Positions 25,602 to 36,800 of a stretch of 64,000 nucleotides of DNA are shown one piece after another (positions within the stretch are counted from its first letter, which is position 1; each line of letters begins with the position of its first letter). The translations under genes were made by a program, and so were the position numbers. The notes under the pieces were generated by a model. It made no database searches. It saw only the letters and a program-made list of their open reading frames with translations, and was not told the origin of the DNA. Source of the DNA: Cenococcum geophilum 1.58 (taxonomy: Eukaryota; Ascomycota; Dothideomycetes; Gloniales; Gloniaceae). The stretch spans positions 1,054,001-1,118,000 of the forward strand of contig KV748219.1 of assembly GCA_001692895.1 (NCBI GenBank). The letters are read 5' to 3'.

Positions 25602-27040
25602 TTTTTTTTTTTTTTTTTTTTTTTATATCCAATTGTATATACTATGTACAATACTGCGCATGCAGCCTCTAGGCTATGGCGCTATAGTCCTATATACATG
25701 AATCCTTCCTAGGCAGCTTAACATGTACTAGTAACTAAGTGGACACTCTGGTCCGTTTTTAAATGCTAGGGGAGTTTTGTCCTGGTATTTTGCTTCTCTA
25801 ATATTTAGTTTGCACCAAGGAATAAAGAAATCCTGGCTCTTTTATCTATTTCTGCTGTATTCTGCCGTTCCTAGAGTAGAAAAGCGCTCTAAAAGATAGA
25901 TTTAGTAACATTTGCATATAAAAACAAGGGCTCTATATAGTTTGCCAGCTTGGAGACAACTACCAGTTATTCCTATACGACTTTTTTCGGGTATGTAACC
26001 TATTCTTTCTCCTTGCTTAAGAATAGGTAGGAATTAGTAATTAATAGCTACTCTCCCCAAAAGTAGGCTACTAGTATTTTAGAAGGGCGAACCTTACTAC
26101 ATAAACCCACCCTAGTAGGAAAATTTTCACAAAGGTTGTCTGTATAGGGTATAAATACCAATTCCCCTATACACCTTATATTTTACGTGCTAATGGTACA
26201 CGGGCCAGCCCCCTTCCCTATCCCCTACTATAGCTACCCCTGCAGTGCATCGTCTGCGGTGCGCCTGCGGTTACGCCTGCGGTACGCCTTCGGTCCTCTA
26301 TGTTTGATTGCCTATAGCGCGACAGCCGTAGGACTGGTTGTAGTAGAGGTCGTCTGCAGCACGGATGGCTGTAGACTGGATGTAGGAGGTCGTCTGCCTT
26401 GCAGCAGACAGGTTGTAGGAAGAGTCGTCTGCTCTGCAGCAGACGGGGTTGTGGAGGAGAGGGTCGTCTGCTCTGCAGCAGACGGGTTATGAGGAGAGGT
26501 CGTCTGCTCTGCAGCAGACGGGTTGTGGAGGAGGTCGTCTGCTCTGCAGCAGACGGATTGTAAGAAGAGGTCGTCTGCTCTGCAGCAGACGGGGTTGTGG
26601 AGGAGGTCGTCTGCTCTACAGCAGACGGATTGTAGAAGAGGTCACGAGTCTGCTCTGCAGCAGGACGGTTGTAGAGGAGGTCGTCTGCTCTGCAGCAGAC
26701 AGGTTTGTAGTGGAACTGTGGTTGTGGTGGCTGGTCGTCTGCTCTATGGCAGACGGTTGAGAGGAGGTCGTCCGCTCTGTGGCAGACGGGTTGTTAGAGG
26801 GGGAGGTCGTCCGCTCTGTGGCAGACGGGTTGTAGAGGAGGTCGTCCGCTCTGTGGCAGACGGGTTGAGGGAGGTCGTCCGGCTCTGTGGCAGGACGGGT
26901 TGAGGGGTCGTCCGCTCTGTGGCAGACTGGTGGTGGTGGCTAGCGTCGTGATGACGCGTCCTCAGGGGTATATAAACCAGCGGCGCCCCTGCGACGACGG
27001 CGGAGGAGCAAAGGGCGACGAACGGAGGTCGAAAGGGAGG
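25602..27040 (-). mobile_element. Non-autonomous poly(A) retroposon with palindromic array
   Basis: A 1.4-kb insertion bounded by a 14-bp duplication ctattctgccttat (25588-25601 and 27041-27054). A run of 24 T at 25601-25624 is a poly(A) tail on the minus strand. The last ~115 bp before the tail (25625-25740) match, in reverse, the last ~115 bp of the LINE at 29200-29312. In element sense it has a GC-rich 5' end (27040-26937), a 16-copy array of about 36-bp units (26927-26349), about 600 bp of unique sequence, the LINE-type tail and poly(A). I see no reverse transcriptase or RNase H. Inferred: a SINE-like or internally deleted LINE moved by the LINE machinery. It is visibly less mutated than Gypsy-O. 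Confidence 0.85.
26349..26927. repeat. GC-rich tandem array of palindromic 33-40 bp units
   Basis: Sixteen units share ggtcgtctgctctgcagcag then acgggttgtggagga. The core gtctgctctgcagcagac is close to a perfect palindrome, so each unit can form a hairpin. Two subtypes are ordered: the ctgctctgcagcagac type at 26349-26750 and the ccgctctgtggcagac type at 26765-26927. Overlapping open frames here are a by-product of the stop-free repeat. Confidence 0.9.
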
Positions 27041-27242
27041 CTATTCTGCCTTATATACGTGTTAACTAAGCAACTAAGCAATGATATACGCCCTTTCTTT
27101 CCGTTTTCCTAACCTTCTTTCCTTACGTAACGTCTTGACCTCATTATATAGTTTAATTACATAGCTTAATATAATATCTACTTCGTTATTATTATTTCAC
27201 CACTTATACTCACTCTATGACACCCGCATAAGCCTTATTATA

Positions 27243-29040
27243 AGGAAGGGTAAAGCTAGGAGACGTGGAAAATTATATCCCCTAAGCCCCTAGTTGGTGG
27301 TTAGGGTATTTCCTAGACTCTAAGCTTACTTTTAAAGAAACATATAGAAATAAAATCTCTAAAGGCAAAAGCAGCCCTTCTATTTAATTAAGAAGACTAG
27401 GCAATATCTATAAAGGAGGTACTATCCCTACAAGCCCTTGCGACAGCTCTATATAATAGCTCTGCAGGTACTACTATAGCAGACTACGGAGTACAATGCT
27501 GGTAAGAAAAGCAAATCTAGAGACTACCTACTAGCTAGGTACCAGTCTCTACAAAATATGAGGCCCTAAAAACTAGTTCTAAGGAGTCGTTTAGAGGATC
27601 TCCAAGCCAAGCTAATAGAAGATCGAAGCTTCTACTCCCTCCCCCTAAAATTAGATTTTGAAAAAGCTTTGCCAATAACTAACGCATTAAAGAATCCTAA
27701 AATTTAAGGAAAATCCACGCAATCAAAAAGGCCTATATAGAAGAGGTTAATAAAGATAGGGACGAACTAGCAGCTAGTTCTTAGGCTCTAATTCCTAGCC
27801 TCTAAAAACTCTACTATAAAGCGCACCTCTTACAGCCAAAAACACAGCTACTATCTCTAACTTACTAGAGTTCAAATTCAGAAGCTAATCCAAAATTGGA
27901 ATATAGAGAGAGTCTCTCTAAACTAGCAAAAACCGTGGTCTCCTCCTATTCCCGCCCTTTCTTTACTATCTCCTAAGGGGTAGTAAAAGAAGAAGCTACA
28001 CAAGAACATCTAAGACTAGTAAAAAATCTACAAGAATCCCTAAAGTGGGACCTAGTAGATATATACCTATACAGATGGCTCTAAAGACAATAAATTAAAT
28101 GCAGCAGCCGTATGCAAAATAGGAGAGAGAAATAGGATTAAATATGCAACAAACTGGAATCTAGGGCCCTATATGGAAATTATGGACGCAGAGCTTTATG
28201 CAGTCTATAGGCCTCTAGAACACCTAAAACAATAAAGGACTAGAAGAGAAACAGGTTAATATCTTTATAGATAGCTAAGCGGGCTATTAAGAGATTACAG
28301 CTTAATTCTCTTACAGGAGGGCAAGAACTAGTCTTTAAAATTACGCAAAGCTGTTCCTTATCTAGCTAGTAGGAATATCTCTATTAACTTCTATGGGTCC
28401 CCTAGCCACCTAGGAATCTACGGAAATAAAATAGCAGATAAACTAGCTAAAAAGGGCCTCTCTAGAAGAAAAATAAAATCTTCTTATTTCTTCTCTAGCC
28501 TACCTAGGGAAACGAGCAAGAGAAAAGACACTAGAAATAGTGGAAAAACAATTGGCAACAGAACAAAAGCAAAGGAAAACACTATACCGTAGAATCTGTA
28601 AAGGAAACTACCCCTTATCTCCTTTAAAGCTTACGATCAAGACGATAAATATCCTAAAAGCAATTACAATTCAGCTTTCTTTATAACTAAAACTAGTGGA
28701 ATAGGCTTCTTTAAAATCCTTCTCTAAAACAATAGGGAAGGATAAAGAAGGTAGATGCTTTAAGGACTGTACCGCGGTACAAACCCCTACGCACCTCTTA
28801 CTAGAATGCAGACTACATTGGGAAGATAGAAAGGAAATGCAAAGACAAATAGGCTCTTCTCTCTCCTTAGAGAAGCTTTTTTGTACAAAGAAAGGAAAAG
28901 GGCGCTTTTTCTATTCTTAAGTAGGACAAAAATAGCTACTGGGAAGTGGCTAAGAGCAGAAGGATCTCTAGAAGGAGGCAACTCCTACTAAAAGTCCTAG
29001 TAGATAGACCATAAAAAGCAAAAGGACAGAAATAAACTAT
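27243..29040 (+). pseudogene. LINE ORF2 relic: reverse transcriptase end, RNase H, CCHC-like motif
   Basis: Several frames carry the product because of frameshifts. DSKLTFKE (about 27315-27338) belongs to the region after the reverse-transcriptase catalytic core. ADYGVQCW (about 27481-27505) is typical of the next block. RNase H begins at YTDGSKDNK (28067-28093), with DAELYA (about 28188-28205) and GIYGNKIADKLAKKG (about 28410-28455). A terminal Cys/His motif with DCTAVQTPTHLLLECRLHW lies at about 28765-28822. Stops are fewer than in the Gypsy relics. The opposite-strand open stretch at 28787-28981 is a shadow. Confidence 0.88.
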
Positions 29041-29163
29041 AAAAAGGACAGGGACAGGCGTTAGGATTATTTTAGGATTTTATTCCAATTTTTTCTATTA
29101 TTTTCCTATCGTTTTCTTACTACCTAATAGTTGTTAGCAACCTAGTATCTTACGAGGAAGCTG

Positions 29164-29186
29164 TAAATCCCTAGTTTAGGGATTTA
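29164..29186 (+). other. Perfect 10-bp stem-loop in the LINE 3' UTR
   Basis: taaatcccta gtt tagggattta forms a 10-bp stem with a 3-base loop, about 130 bp before the poly(A) tail. It might help the reverse transcriptase recognise its RNA, but the retroposon tail match starts after it, so it is not required for the shared tail. Confidence 0.6.
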
Positions 29187-29343
29187 TAAACTACTAGGAC
29201 ATAGCTACTAGTATATATTAAGCTGCCTAGAAAGGATTCATGTATATAGAACTATAGCGCCATAGCCTAAAGGCTGCATGCGCAGTATTGTACGTAGTAT
29301 AATACAACGGATAAAAAAAAAAAAAAAAAAAAGCCTTATTATA

Positions 29344-32300
29344 GTTAGACTAGTATATAAATACACTTATAAAGGGGAATAAACTATATAGAGGGGTCTC
29401 CTCTAAGATTCGGCAAGTGCTTTAGCTATTAATATCTTTTTTACCCTAGGTAGGCCACTAAAACGGTTAGCCTATAAAACAGCTAATGCCCTACTAGAAA
29501 ACTTATTATAGTAAGAAAACTAGGCCTTTCCCCTTCCCTTTAATTATATTATTAAACTTTAATTTCCTGGACTTAGACTAGTAGCTCTTTATAAGTCCTT
29601 AAAGCACTATTTTTTTATCCTCCTTAATTACGAGTGACTTAAATGCTAAGGCATTCCATTTAATGTCCTTAATATTAGCGACGGCAAATTCACCTATTGG
29701 TGCTTATATTAGTATATATAATTCGCTAACTCTAAAAAGAGAGTGTGTAGAAAGCCTAACCCTATTTTTTATCTATTAAACCAAAGGCTAGGGCAGTTAG
29801 TGGACAGATTAGGTGCTTATTATCTCCCATCTCCTTAGGAACTAAACCCTAATTCTTTACGTCGCTATATTAATTAGTCCCTTAATTATATATACCAATT
29901 TTGTATACATCTATAGCGATTAGCTGCTTACTATAGTTAGGATTCTAACAATAAAATGCTATCGCGTCTACTATAATATGGCCGCTTATAGAAAATCTTA
30001 ACGGGCTATCTTTGGTCCAGAAAAACGCGATCCCTTTATATTTATGGTAGTTAATGCCTCTTAAAAATACAAACTTCCGGCCATTACTAATAAGATCCTA
30101 CTTTATCTCGGCTTGTCTCTTATAACGCTCCAGCGGAAATACCTTAAGAGATATAATTTTTATAGTTAAACGGAATTCCGGAATAAAGAGGGTGGTTTTT
30201 ACCTCGCTAAATACCTTCCTATTATAGCCGAAATAGTAACAGTTAAGTTTAAAGCTCTTTTCGCTAAAAAGTAAGGTTTTAAAGTTGCCTAAATTATATA
30301 TAAGGCATCTTGGTTAATCCGAGCCTTCGTAAATTATAAGGACGTGCGTATTTAGTTTAAATAAGGCCTAAAGGAGATTAAAATTAATTTCGCTATAGTT
30401 TAGAAGCGGTAGGAGACTATTAGTTATAGGCGCGAAATGGTTTTTAAGGAATCTTAGTAACCCCTAAAGGTACTTAGCGCCGATTAAGTTAGGAGAAAGA
30501 CTCTCCTGGTGTATTTTCAACTGGGGTAGGAAATTAAATATAAGGTTTATAGGAATCTAGAAGTTAAATTAAAATAAGCTATATCTATAAAAAGGTCTAC
30601 TTACTATAGGCTTACCTTCCCGAAGGGAGATAGCTTATACGCTATTTAGCACCACCTATAAGGCGTCTCTCACTTCTTCTAAATTTATACTTAGGTACGT
30701 GCTACAGTCTTTCTTATCCTTTTCTGGCTTAAAGTTAGTATTTAAGTTAATATGTTTAAAGGCACCTAAGAAATAGACCAAATTTCTTCTAAAGGACATA
30801 AATATACTAATTATATATATTACGCTCACTTAACATATCCGGCGAAGTCTCTATAGTCTTATACTAGCAGTTTTGTTTATCCTAGCTATAGCAGACGTTA
30901 TATTAGCGTATTTTTAAGTATATTTTAGGGATTTCGCGAGTATATATTTTATTTAACACCTTAACTTTAACCTTAAAACCTCTTACTTTGGGTATCTCTT
31001 TAACCCCTAAACTTATAGGAGGTAGAGGAGGTAGAGGAGGTAAAGTTAGAGGAGGTTAGGCCGCTTAGACTATCTTTAACACCGCTATAAGTATTTTAAC
31101 TGTAAGATACTGCCCTAACTGCCCGTAATACAGATACGTTTTACTTAGACTACTAGGGGGTATATTTATACTATTATAAGACAGTAAAGGCGCTGGCGTA
31201 ACTAGCTTAAATATAACCAGCATTATTACTCTATAAAGCTTTGGTAACGTAATACTAATTTAAAGTATAAAGTTGGAGTAAGGAACTAAGTGTAGATAGT
31301 ATTATTTCTTTAAAGGATCCGCCCTCTTTTATACCCAGCGTTACGACATAACTTGCGGCTATGCCGCAAATATTCGCTGCACGCCTCTCTTAGTTATAGT
31401 ACCTTCCTTTGCTAATCCTAGAAGCTGCTAGATAATGTATATTTATATTGCTTCGACGTAGTAGAGAGCTAGCGAAAGTATAGGGACGTTCCGTCCTTAA
31501 CTATTTACCTATTACTAATAGTTTATATATAGATAACGGGTTAGAATACTAGTAAAGAGCGCTCTAATTAATATATAGGAGATAGACGGTGTCTTAGATT
31601 GAATTAAAGATATAAGTACAGAATTGGTACTAGCAATGCTGGCCTAATTGTAATAAGTAATCCGGCTGCGCATAAATGGGAATAATAGAGGTAGTGCGCT
31701 ATTAAAGGCGTATATATAGACGAATATAATTAGTTAGGTCTAGGGTCCTTAGTAGAGTAAAATGTCTTTTTTACCCTTATTAAGCTCGATCTATCGCATT
31801 CCTTATTAAGCCTAATCTGTTACACTACCCTTACCAAGCCTAAATATGGCGCACTACCCTTATTAAAAAGCCCTATACTTAAACCAGATAGGGCCTAAAT
31901 CTCTTTTAATACGTTAAGCGAATTTTTCACTTAAACCACTGGAGTTCGAAAATTTTCACTCTTTTACTACCGCTGGGGTGTTAAGTTTGAGATGGTAGTC
32001 CCTTTATTATAGGAGCTTAGGCAGAACCCGGATAGGGTTAGGGGAGATATTTAGTGCTATAATGGTCCCGCCTTTATTTTAGACGACATTCTAAAAAGCT
32101 TGTTAGAGCTATATGCATAGCTAAAAGTCTAAAGTGCGCTTTAGATAACAGCGGAACTGCTATAACAATATTTAAGTAATAAGTCGCTTCTAGGCAAGTA
32201 GGCCACTAAGGTAAAGCACTTTATTAAGTTTATCTTTAAAAAGGCAACTTATGGAAATAAAAGGTAAACGCGGTTGTGGAAGCTAGATTGCGATGCCTTA

Positions 32301-34930
32301 AAGTTCTATAGACTAGCTTATAAGGTTAGGGATATCCTTAAATTACCGCTAGTAGAGTTTAACTTTCTTATTGCGAACGTAGCGGACTTTATACATCGCT
32401 AAAAGCTTTTATAATATTTATATCGCGAGGACATTAATAAGGCCGTTTATAGTGAGTTTGATCCTAAGGATGACGACTTATTTAAAGAATTCCTAAAGTA
32501 TTCGTCCGCCTTTACCGATCTAAAATAATAGGGTAGCTGACTAGATTAGTATATGTTAAGCTCTAACCTGCAAAATATAAGCGAGATAAAGGTATATAAA
32601 CCTCTATTCCCTATTTAAGGAGAGAGTATAACTAATTACAGTAGCGTTGCTAAATTAATAAGCTGGACCTAATGAAGAAGCTTAGTTAACCAGAGCCTAA
32701 GGCCCGGGCTTAGGTGCGTAATAATTAATTAGTTATATAGTTGGTACTTAGTATTAACTATTACTAGGGTTAGCCTAAGACTCTTAGTTATTGGAGAGGC
32801 ATTCTAAAGCTCTAATCCCTTAGGACGCTTATATAACGCTTAGTATATAAGTCTTAGGGCTCGTTAATTAGTTGCTTATATATCTTAGAGCAAGATTTAT
32901 TATAAAAGGAAAGTACGATCTTATTTAATAATCCTAAAACTAACGGTTAGATACCTTATTCCCCAAATTTAATATATTAATGCTTATCTAAAATAAACGC
33001 CTCTTCTAAAAGTCCTTTAAGCGCCATTGTGCTAGTATATTGTTAAGTTACTAATAAACCATTATTAAAGCGTCCCTGGTTGGAATTATAGCAAACTCTA
33101 GGTCTATAAAATGACCTTTAATAAAATGTTGCATCTATAGTTAATATTAAATAGGAAATCTAATATTGCTAGGGGAGGGCTAGTACTTTTCTTTTTTATT
33201 TATAAGGCGCTATATGATTAAAACCCTTTCTAAGCCATTTTGTACCGGGATAAAGACAAGCAATTTATAGAGAAAGGAAAAGGAGAGTGGAGGACTAGTG
33301 GTTATAAATTGCCTATCTATATACATGCTAAAGGATAATAAGGACGCTCTTTTGTTAGTTAGGATTGGCTATGAGGATAGATAGAATATCTTTAATTTAT
33401 TTAGTTTGGGGACCTAGATACTTTAGAGTTTTAGGGAAATACTATAGAAGAAGCTAGAGATTGACTTTTATCTATAAATAAATGGTATATATTGCTTTGG
33501 ATTACCACTTAATACTACTTCTTTTTTAACTTAATCCGTGCCTTTATTATATAATATTTATACCTAGTAAGAACCTCTTTTATTACTTGTCTATCTTCTA
33601 TACCTAATACTTTAACTACCTTCCCTTTACCGTCTTTAATAAGGCATAATCCGCCTTTAAATATTATAGTTATGTCCTCCGTTATCTTAAATTTATAACC
33701 TCCGATCTCCTTCTATTCCCCACTAAGCGCCTTATCCCTAGCCTTAGCGGATATAATCTATATAGCTAGAAGTGCGACCGTGTGGGTTGGCGGGACTAGT
33801 GGCTATAAAGGAGAGGTATTCTATAGATGTAAAATATTAAGTAAATATTATCTTTTGTAAAGCGTTCTTAATTACGGATAGCTGTCTGAGGAGGAATAGC
33901 GGCTGATTTAGGAATTTGTTTTAAAATAAAAGGCTGTAAAGTATATGCGCATTAAAGCACAACTATTATAAAAGATATAAGTAATTAGGTATATGCTGCG
34001 CGGGGTAGAATAGCTAAGCTAATATTTACCTTAATAGTAAGAATAGAATTACTAGATAACTGTAAGAGGCAGAACGTAAGAAATATAAAAAGAGGTGGAT
34101 TATAGGCTTAAATGGAGAGCGGCTTTACGGAACTGCGCTGTAAACAATTAACGAAGTAGGGTTAAAGGAAATTTATAAGGGAAAATAGAGGTATTGCTGT
34201 AGTTAATAGGTTTATAGCTACTTAGCTATTAGTGCCCAACGGGAAGGCTTATATAAAAGAATTGCTAAGTGGCTACCTCTTAGGCTAAGCTGCGGCCGGA
34301 TTTACCCTGCCCTACTATTAAAGCTTTCTAGTATAGAATATTATGTGTATAATTAGGCCACCAGCCGAATAGTAGAACAGGTAAGGCGTCCGCTATGACG
34401 CGTATTTTAGCTATATATTAGAGTTACTAGATATATATAGCCCCTCTATTAACTAAAATATCTTATACGGATTGGATTCTTATAGCTCGTTCTTATTTAT
34501 AAGGTAAATTAACTAAAAACTAAGTTTCTGTAGCTAGTTTATGCACCTTTACATTGTATATATAAGTTAATCAATTATTAACGCCTAACTTTATATTATT
34601 CGGACCACCGCTTGGTTTTAGCTAAGTTACGTAATTTAAATTGGCTGGCTAAGTTGTAAACGTAGTTTTAGCCTTATATTCTCTATCGTCTATAGCGTTA
34701 TAAGTAGTGATAAGTGGCTCTTGCTTACCGCCCTTAAAAAAGTAATACTCTTACGGACTATTTTATGCAGCCCTTATATAACAGGAAATGCGCTATAAAT
34801 AGATTAAGCCAGAAATGGAATATATGACAGGAAATGTTAACCGCTAACTAGCATTAAAAAGACCAGTCCTATTAGTAGCGCCAATTAGGACAATATATAG
34901 CCTTAAATTCCGGTTGATAAGAAATAGACC
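29344..34930 (+). other. Decayed sequence right of the transposon nest; possible long dead reading frame
   Basis: This is the right half of the Gypsy-O target. From 29344 to about 31400 one plus frame is fairly continuous if TAG is read as former CAG, with a CPNCP motif near 31114-31128 and a glycine/arginine-rich patch (GGRGGRGGK near 31018-31044). Another protein-like stretch (WKLDCDALKFYRLAYKVRDI, about 32279-32338, with EFDPKDDDLFKEFLKYSSAF, about 32457-32516) uses a different frame. A third lies near 33880-34380. None matches a family I know. It may be one or more old repeats or genes; I cannot tell which. Confidence 0.35.
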
Positions 34931-34939
34931 TCTAAGCTA

Positions 34940-36800
34940 AAAGAAGGACACCACTATTATTGCCGTCTCTTCTAGCTAGTAGGCCGGCCCCTTTTCTTCT
35001 ATATAGTAGGCCGGGCTTTTAATTTTGAATAATAATGCGCCTGTAGTGATCTAAGACTTCTCTTTAAAAAGCGGTCTTTAATCTATTCCTATAAAAGATT
35101 CTATTCCTCCTTTAAATTAATAAGTAGTACGTCTTCCTTTTCTATAAATTTTATTCTAAACTTTAGCTTTTAAGGCTTTAATTCTTAGGGCTTTAGCTCT
35201 TAAGATTGCTTAACTAGGTTAACTGGCAAGTAGAGTTATTAAAGAAGTATGTTTAGTATATATAACCCATCTTCCTAGCGCCTAAAAACTGCTTAGATTA
35301 ATAACTCTTTTAAATTATTTAAGGCAGCTCCTAGTATTGCTTTATTAGAGTTAGAGCTAAAGGCTAAGTTTAGTAGCGGGTTTTAGGTACGCAGGTGATT
35401 ATATATAGGGGATGTAACCCGCTTATAATAATTGCTAGTAAGCGTAGTGTTCCGTTTAGATGTGTGCGTAGATAAGACTAAATAGGAATACTAAGACTGC
35501 TAGAGATAATGCTTCGCAGTATGCTTTATCTTTAATTAACTATTAATAGGGGTTAGCAATCCTTATTGCCCTATATACCTACGGGCCTCGTTATCTTTGT
35601 CGCTACTACTACTATCACCGTCCCTAGAGTTGTTATTATCCGTATTGTTACTGTTATTACTTCCATTGCTATAGTTCTTGGCCTTGCCTTTATCCGTAAC
35701 ATTCTCGCCGTCTTTATTATTACTTTCTTTAGTTAAGCCGTTTATAAGATTGTTTAGAATATAATTACGACTATTATTAGCCCTATATTCTGGTGGTCTA
35801 ATATTATAAGGAGATATATAGTACTAGGGGGAGGGGCTGGTGGGCTGCGTAGTAGAGATAGCTCGCTCCTTAATACCGTTACTGTTGTTAAGGCCAAGGG
35901 TGGGAGAGCTGGAAGGTATAGTCCTCCGGGAAGTAGGTGACCTTTATTACTTCCTAGGTTATATACTCTTGCCGCTTTTGTTACTCTTGCTAACGGAAGT
36001 ATTAGAGATATAATTAATGCTGCCTGGTTGATTGAGCTAATTAGACCTCCGCTTCTTTAACTTTTTGGCTTTTAAAGACTCTTAACTAGTAGCTACTAAT
36101 ATTCTAAGCTCCTGCCTAAACTACGGAGTAGTTCTAATATAACACCCCTTAGCTAAATTATCTATTTGATTACTGTCTAGTGTTAAGGGTATAGTACGAT
36201 TATACGCAGATACGCGTACCTTCTCTTATAGCGCTTCTAATAAAGGCAGCTCCTTATCTTTATTATCCTTATTACTATCGTTATTTTTATTATCTACTAA
36301 TTATTAAATAAGGCCATTATAAGTTAAAGGGAGGTATATACCTAATTTATGGGGCATTAGTCGGTTATCGGCTTTACTAGCTTCGTTAACTTCGCCGGCT
36401 TTATTGTTAGCGTTACTAGCTTTATCGCCCTTAGCTTCTAAGTCTAGATTGGCTGTATTGTCTTTAATAACTATTGGATTTGCTGGTAGTTATTAAAACT
36501 ACATATTTAGAACTGCTAGGGAAAGAGGGAGAGTAGTAGGATAATTACCTTAACTACTTCCCCCAGAGACTTCACTGTTATTTCCATCCCTATAGAAATC
36601 TTCCTCATTATCCTCGTTATCCTTGTCATTCTTATAATGCTTATTATAAGCTTTCTTATAATTATATATAGGGTCTATAAGTGCTTTATTAGACGGAATC
36701 TCTAAATTAAGGCCCTAGGTGGAATAATATACTATTAAGTGCCTAAGCTTCTAATACTTCTTAACTTTTTAGGGGGAAAAGAGGTACTCCCCTATTTCTC
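34940..36800 (-). pseudogene. SANT/Myb-like plus AT-hook protein relic
   Basis: On the minus strand a long low-complexity region rich in Asn, Ser, Asp and Lys (about 36660-35590; for example NKDGENVTDKGKAKNYSNGS) is followed by a DNA-binding block at about 35158-34978. That block reads EKEDVLLINLKEE, then DRFLKRSLRSLQAHYYSKLK, the spacing of a single Myb/SANT repeat of the type seen in fungal proteins. KKRGRPTSQKRR follows directly and holds an AT-hook core (RGRP). Stops fall at codons that read as former Gln or Trp codons. The start is not determined. It may have been a nuclear DNA-binding protein, of host or transposon origin. Identification is by eye. Confidence 0.55.

Larger units (their letters stand above)
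11835..27222 (+). mobile_element. Gypsy-O: chromodomain LTR retrotransposon hosting two insertions
   Basis: An LTR element of the Ty3/Gypsy chromovirus type on the plus strand. The order is LTR, gag with zinc knuckle, protease, reverse transcriptase, RNase H, integrase, chromodomain, polypurine tract, LTR. A perfect 5-bp target duplication cccgc flanks it (11830-11834 and 27223-27227). Removing Gypsy-A (15424-23379 plus one TSD copy) and the retroposon (25602-27040 plus one TSD copy) leaves about 6 kb, normal for the group. Stops are numerous but frames are largely kept, so it is dead by point mutation. The primer-binding site after 12205 was not identified. Confidence 0.92.
25396..27222 (+). 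repeat. 3' LTR of Gypsy-O, split by a retroposon
   Basis: It begins tgttatgggatacc and ends tatgaca. The parts 25396-25601 and 27055-27222 together match the 371-bp 5' LTR. The break is the retroposon at 25602-27040, which duplicated 14 bp of the LTR (ctattctgccttat). Confidence 0.92.
27243..29332 (+). mobile_element. 5'-truncated Tad-like LINE
   Basis: A non-LTR retrotransposon with a 20-base A tail (29313-29332) and a 13-bp target duplication aagccttattata (27230-27242 and 29331-29343). It starts abruptly within the post-catalytic part of reverse transcriptase, so about two thirds of the element is missing, typical of incomplete reverse transcription. It landed 3 bp outside the right TSD of Gypsy-O. 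Its 3' tail matches that of the retroposon at 25602-27040. Confidence 0.92.

Noticed and set aside
26349..26927. CRISPR-like regular array
   Set aside because: The intervals between cores are themselves repeats, not unique spacers, and the context is a eukaryotic retroposon inside an LTR.
26187..27112. Overlapping plus-strand open frames of 70-126 codons
   Set aside because: They run across the tandem array in several frames at once. Stop-free repeats give open frames by chance, and the products are low-complexity.
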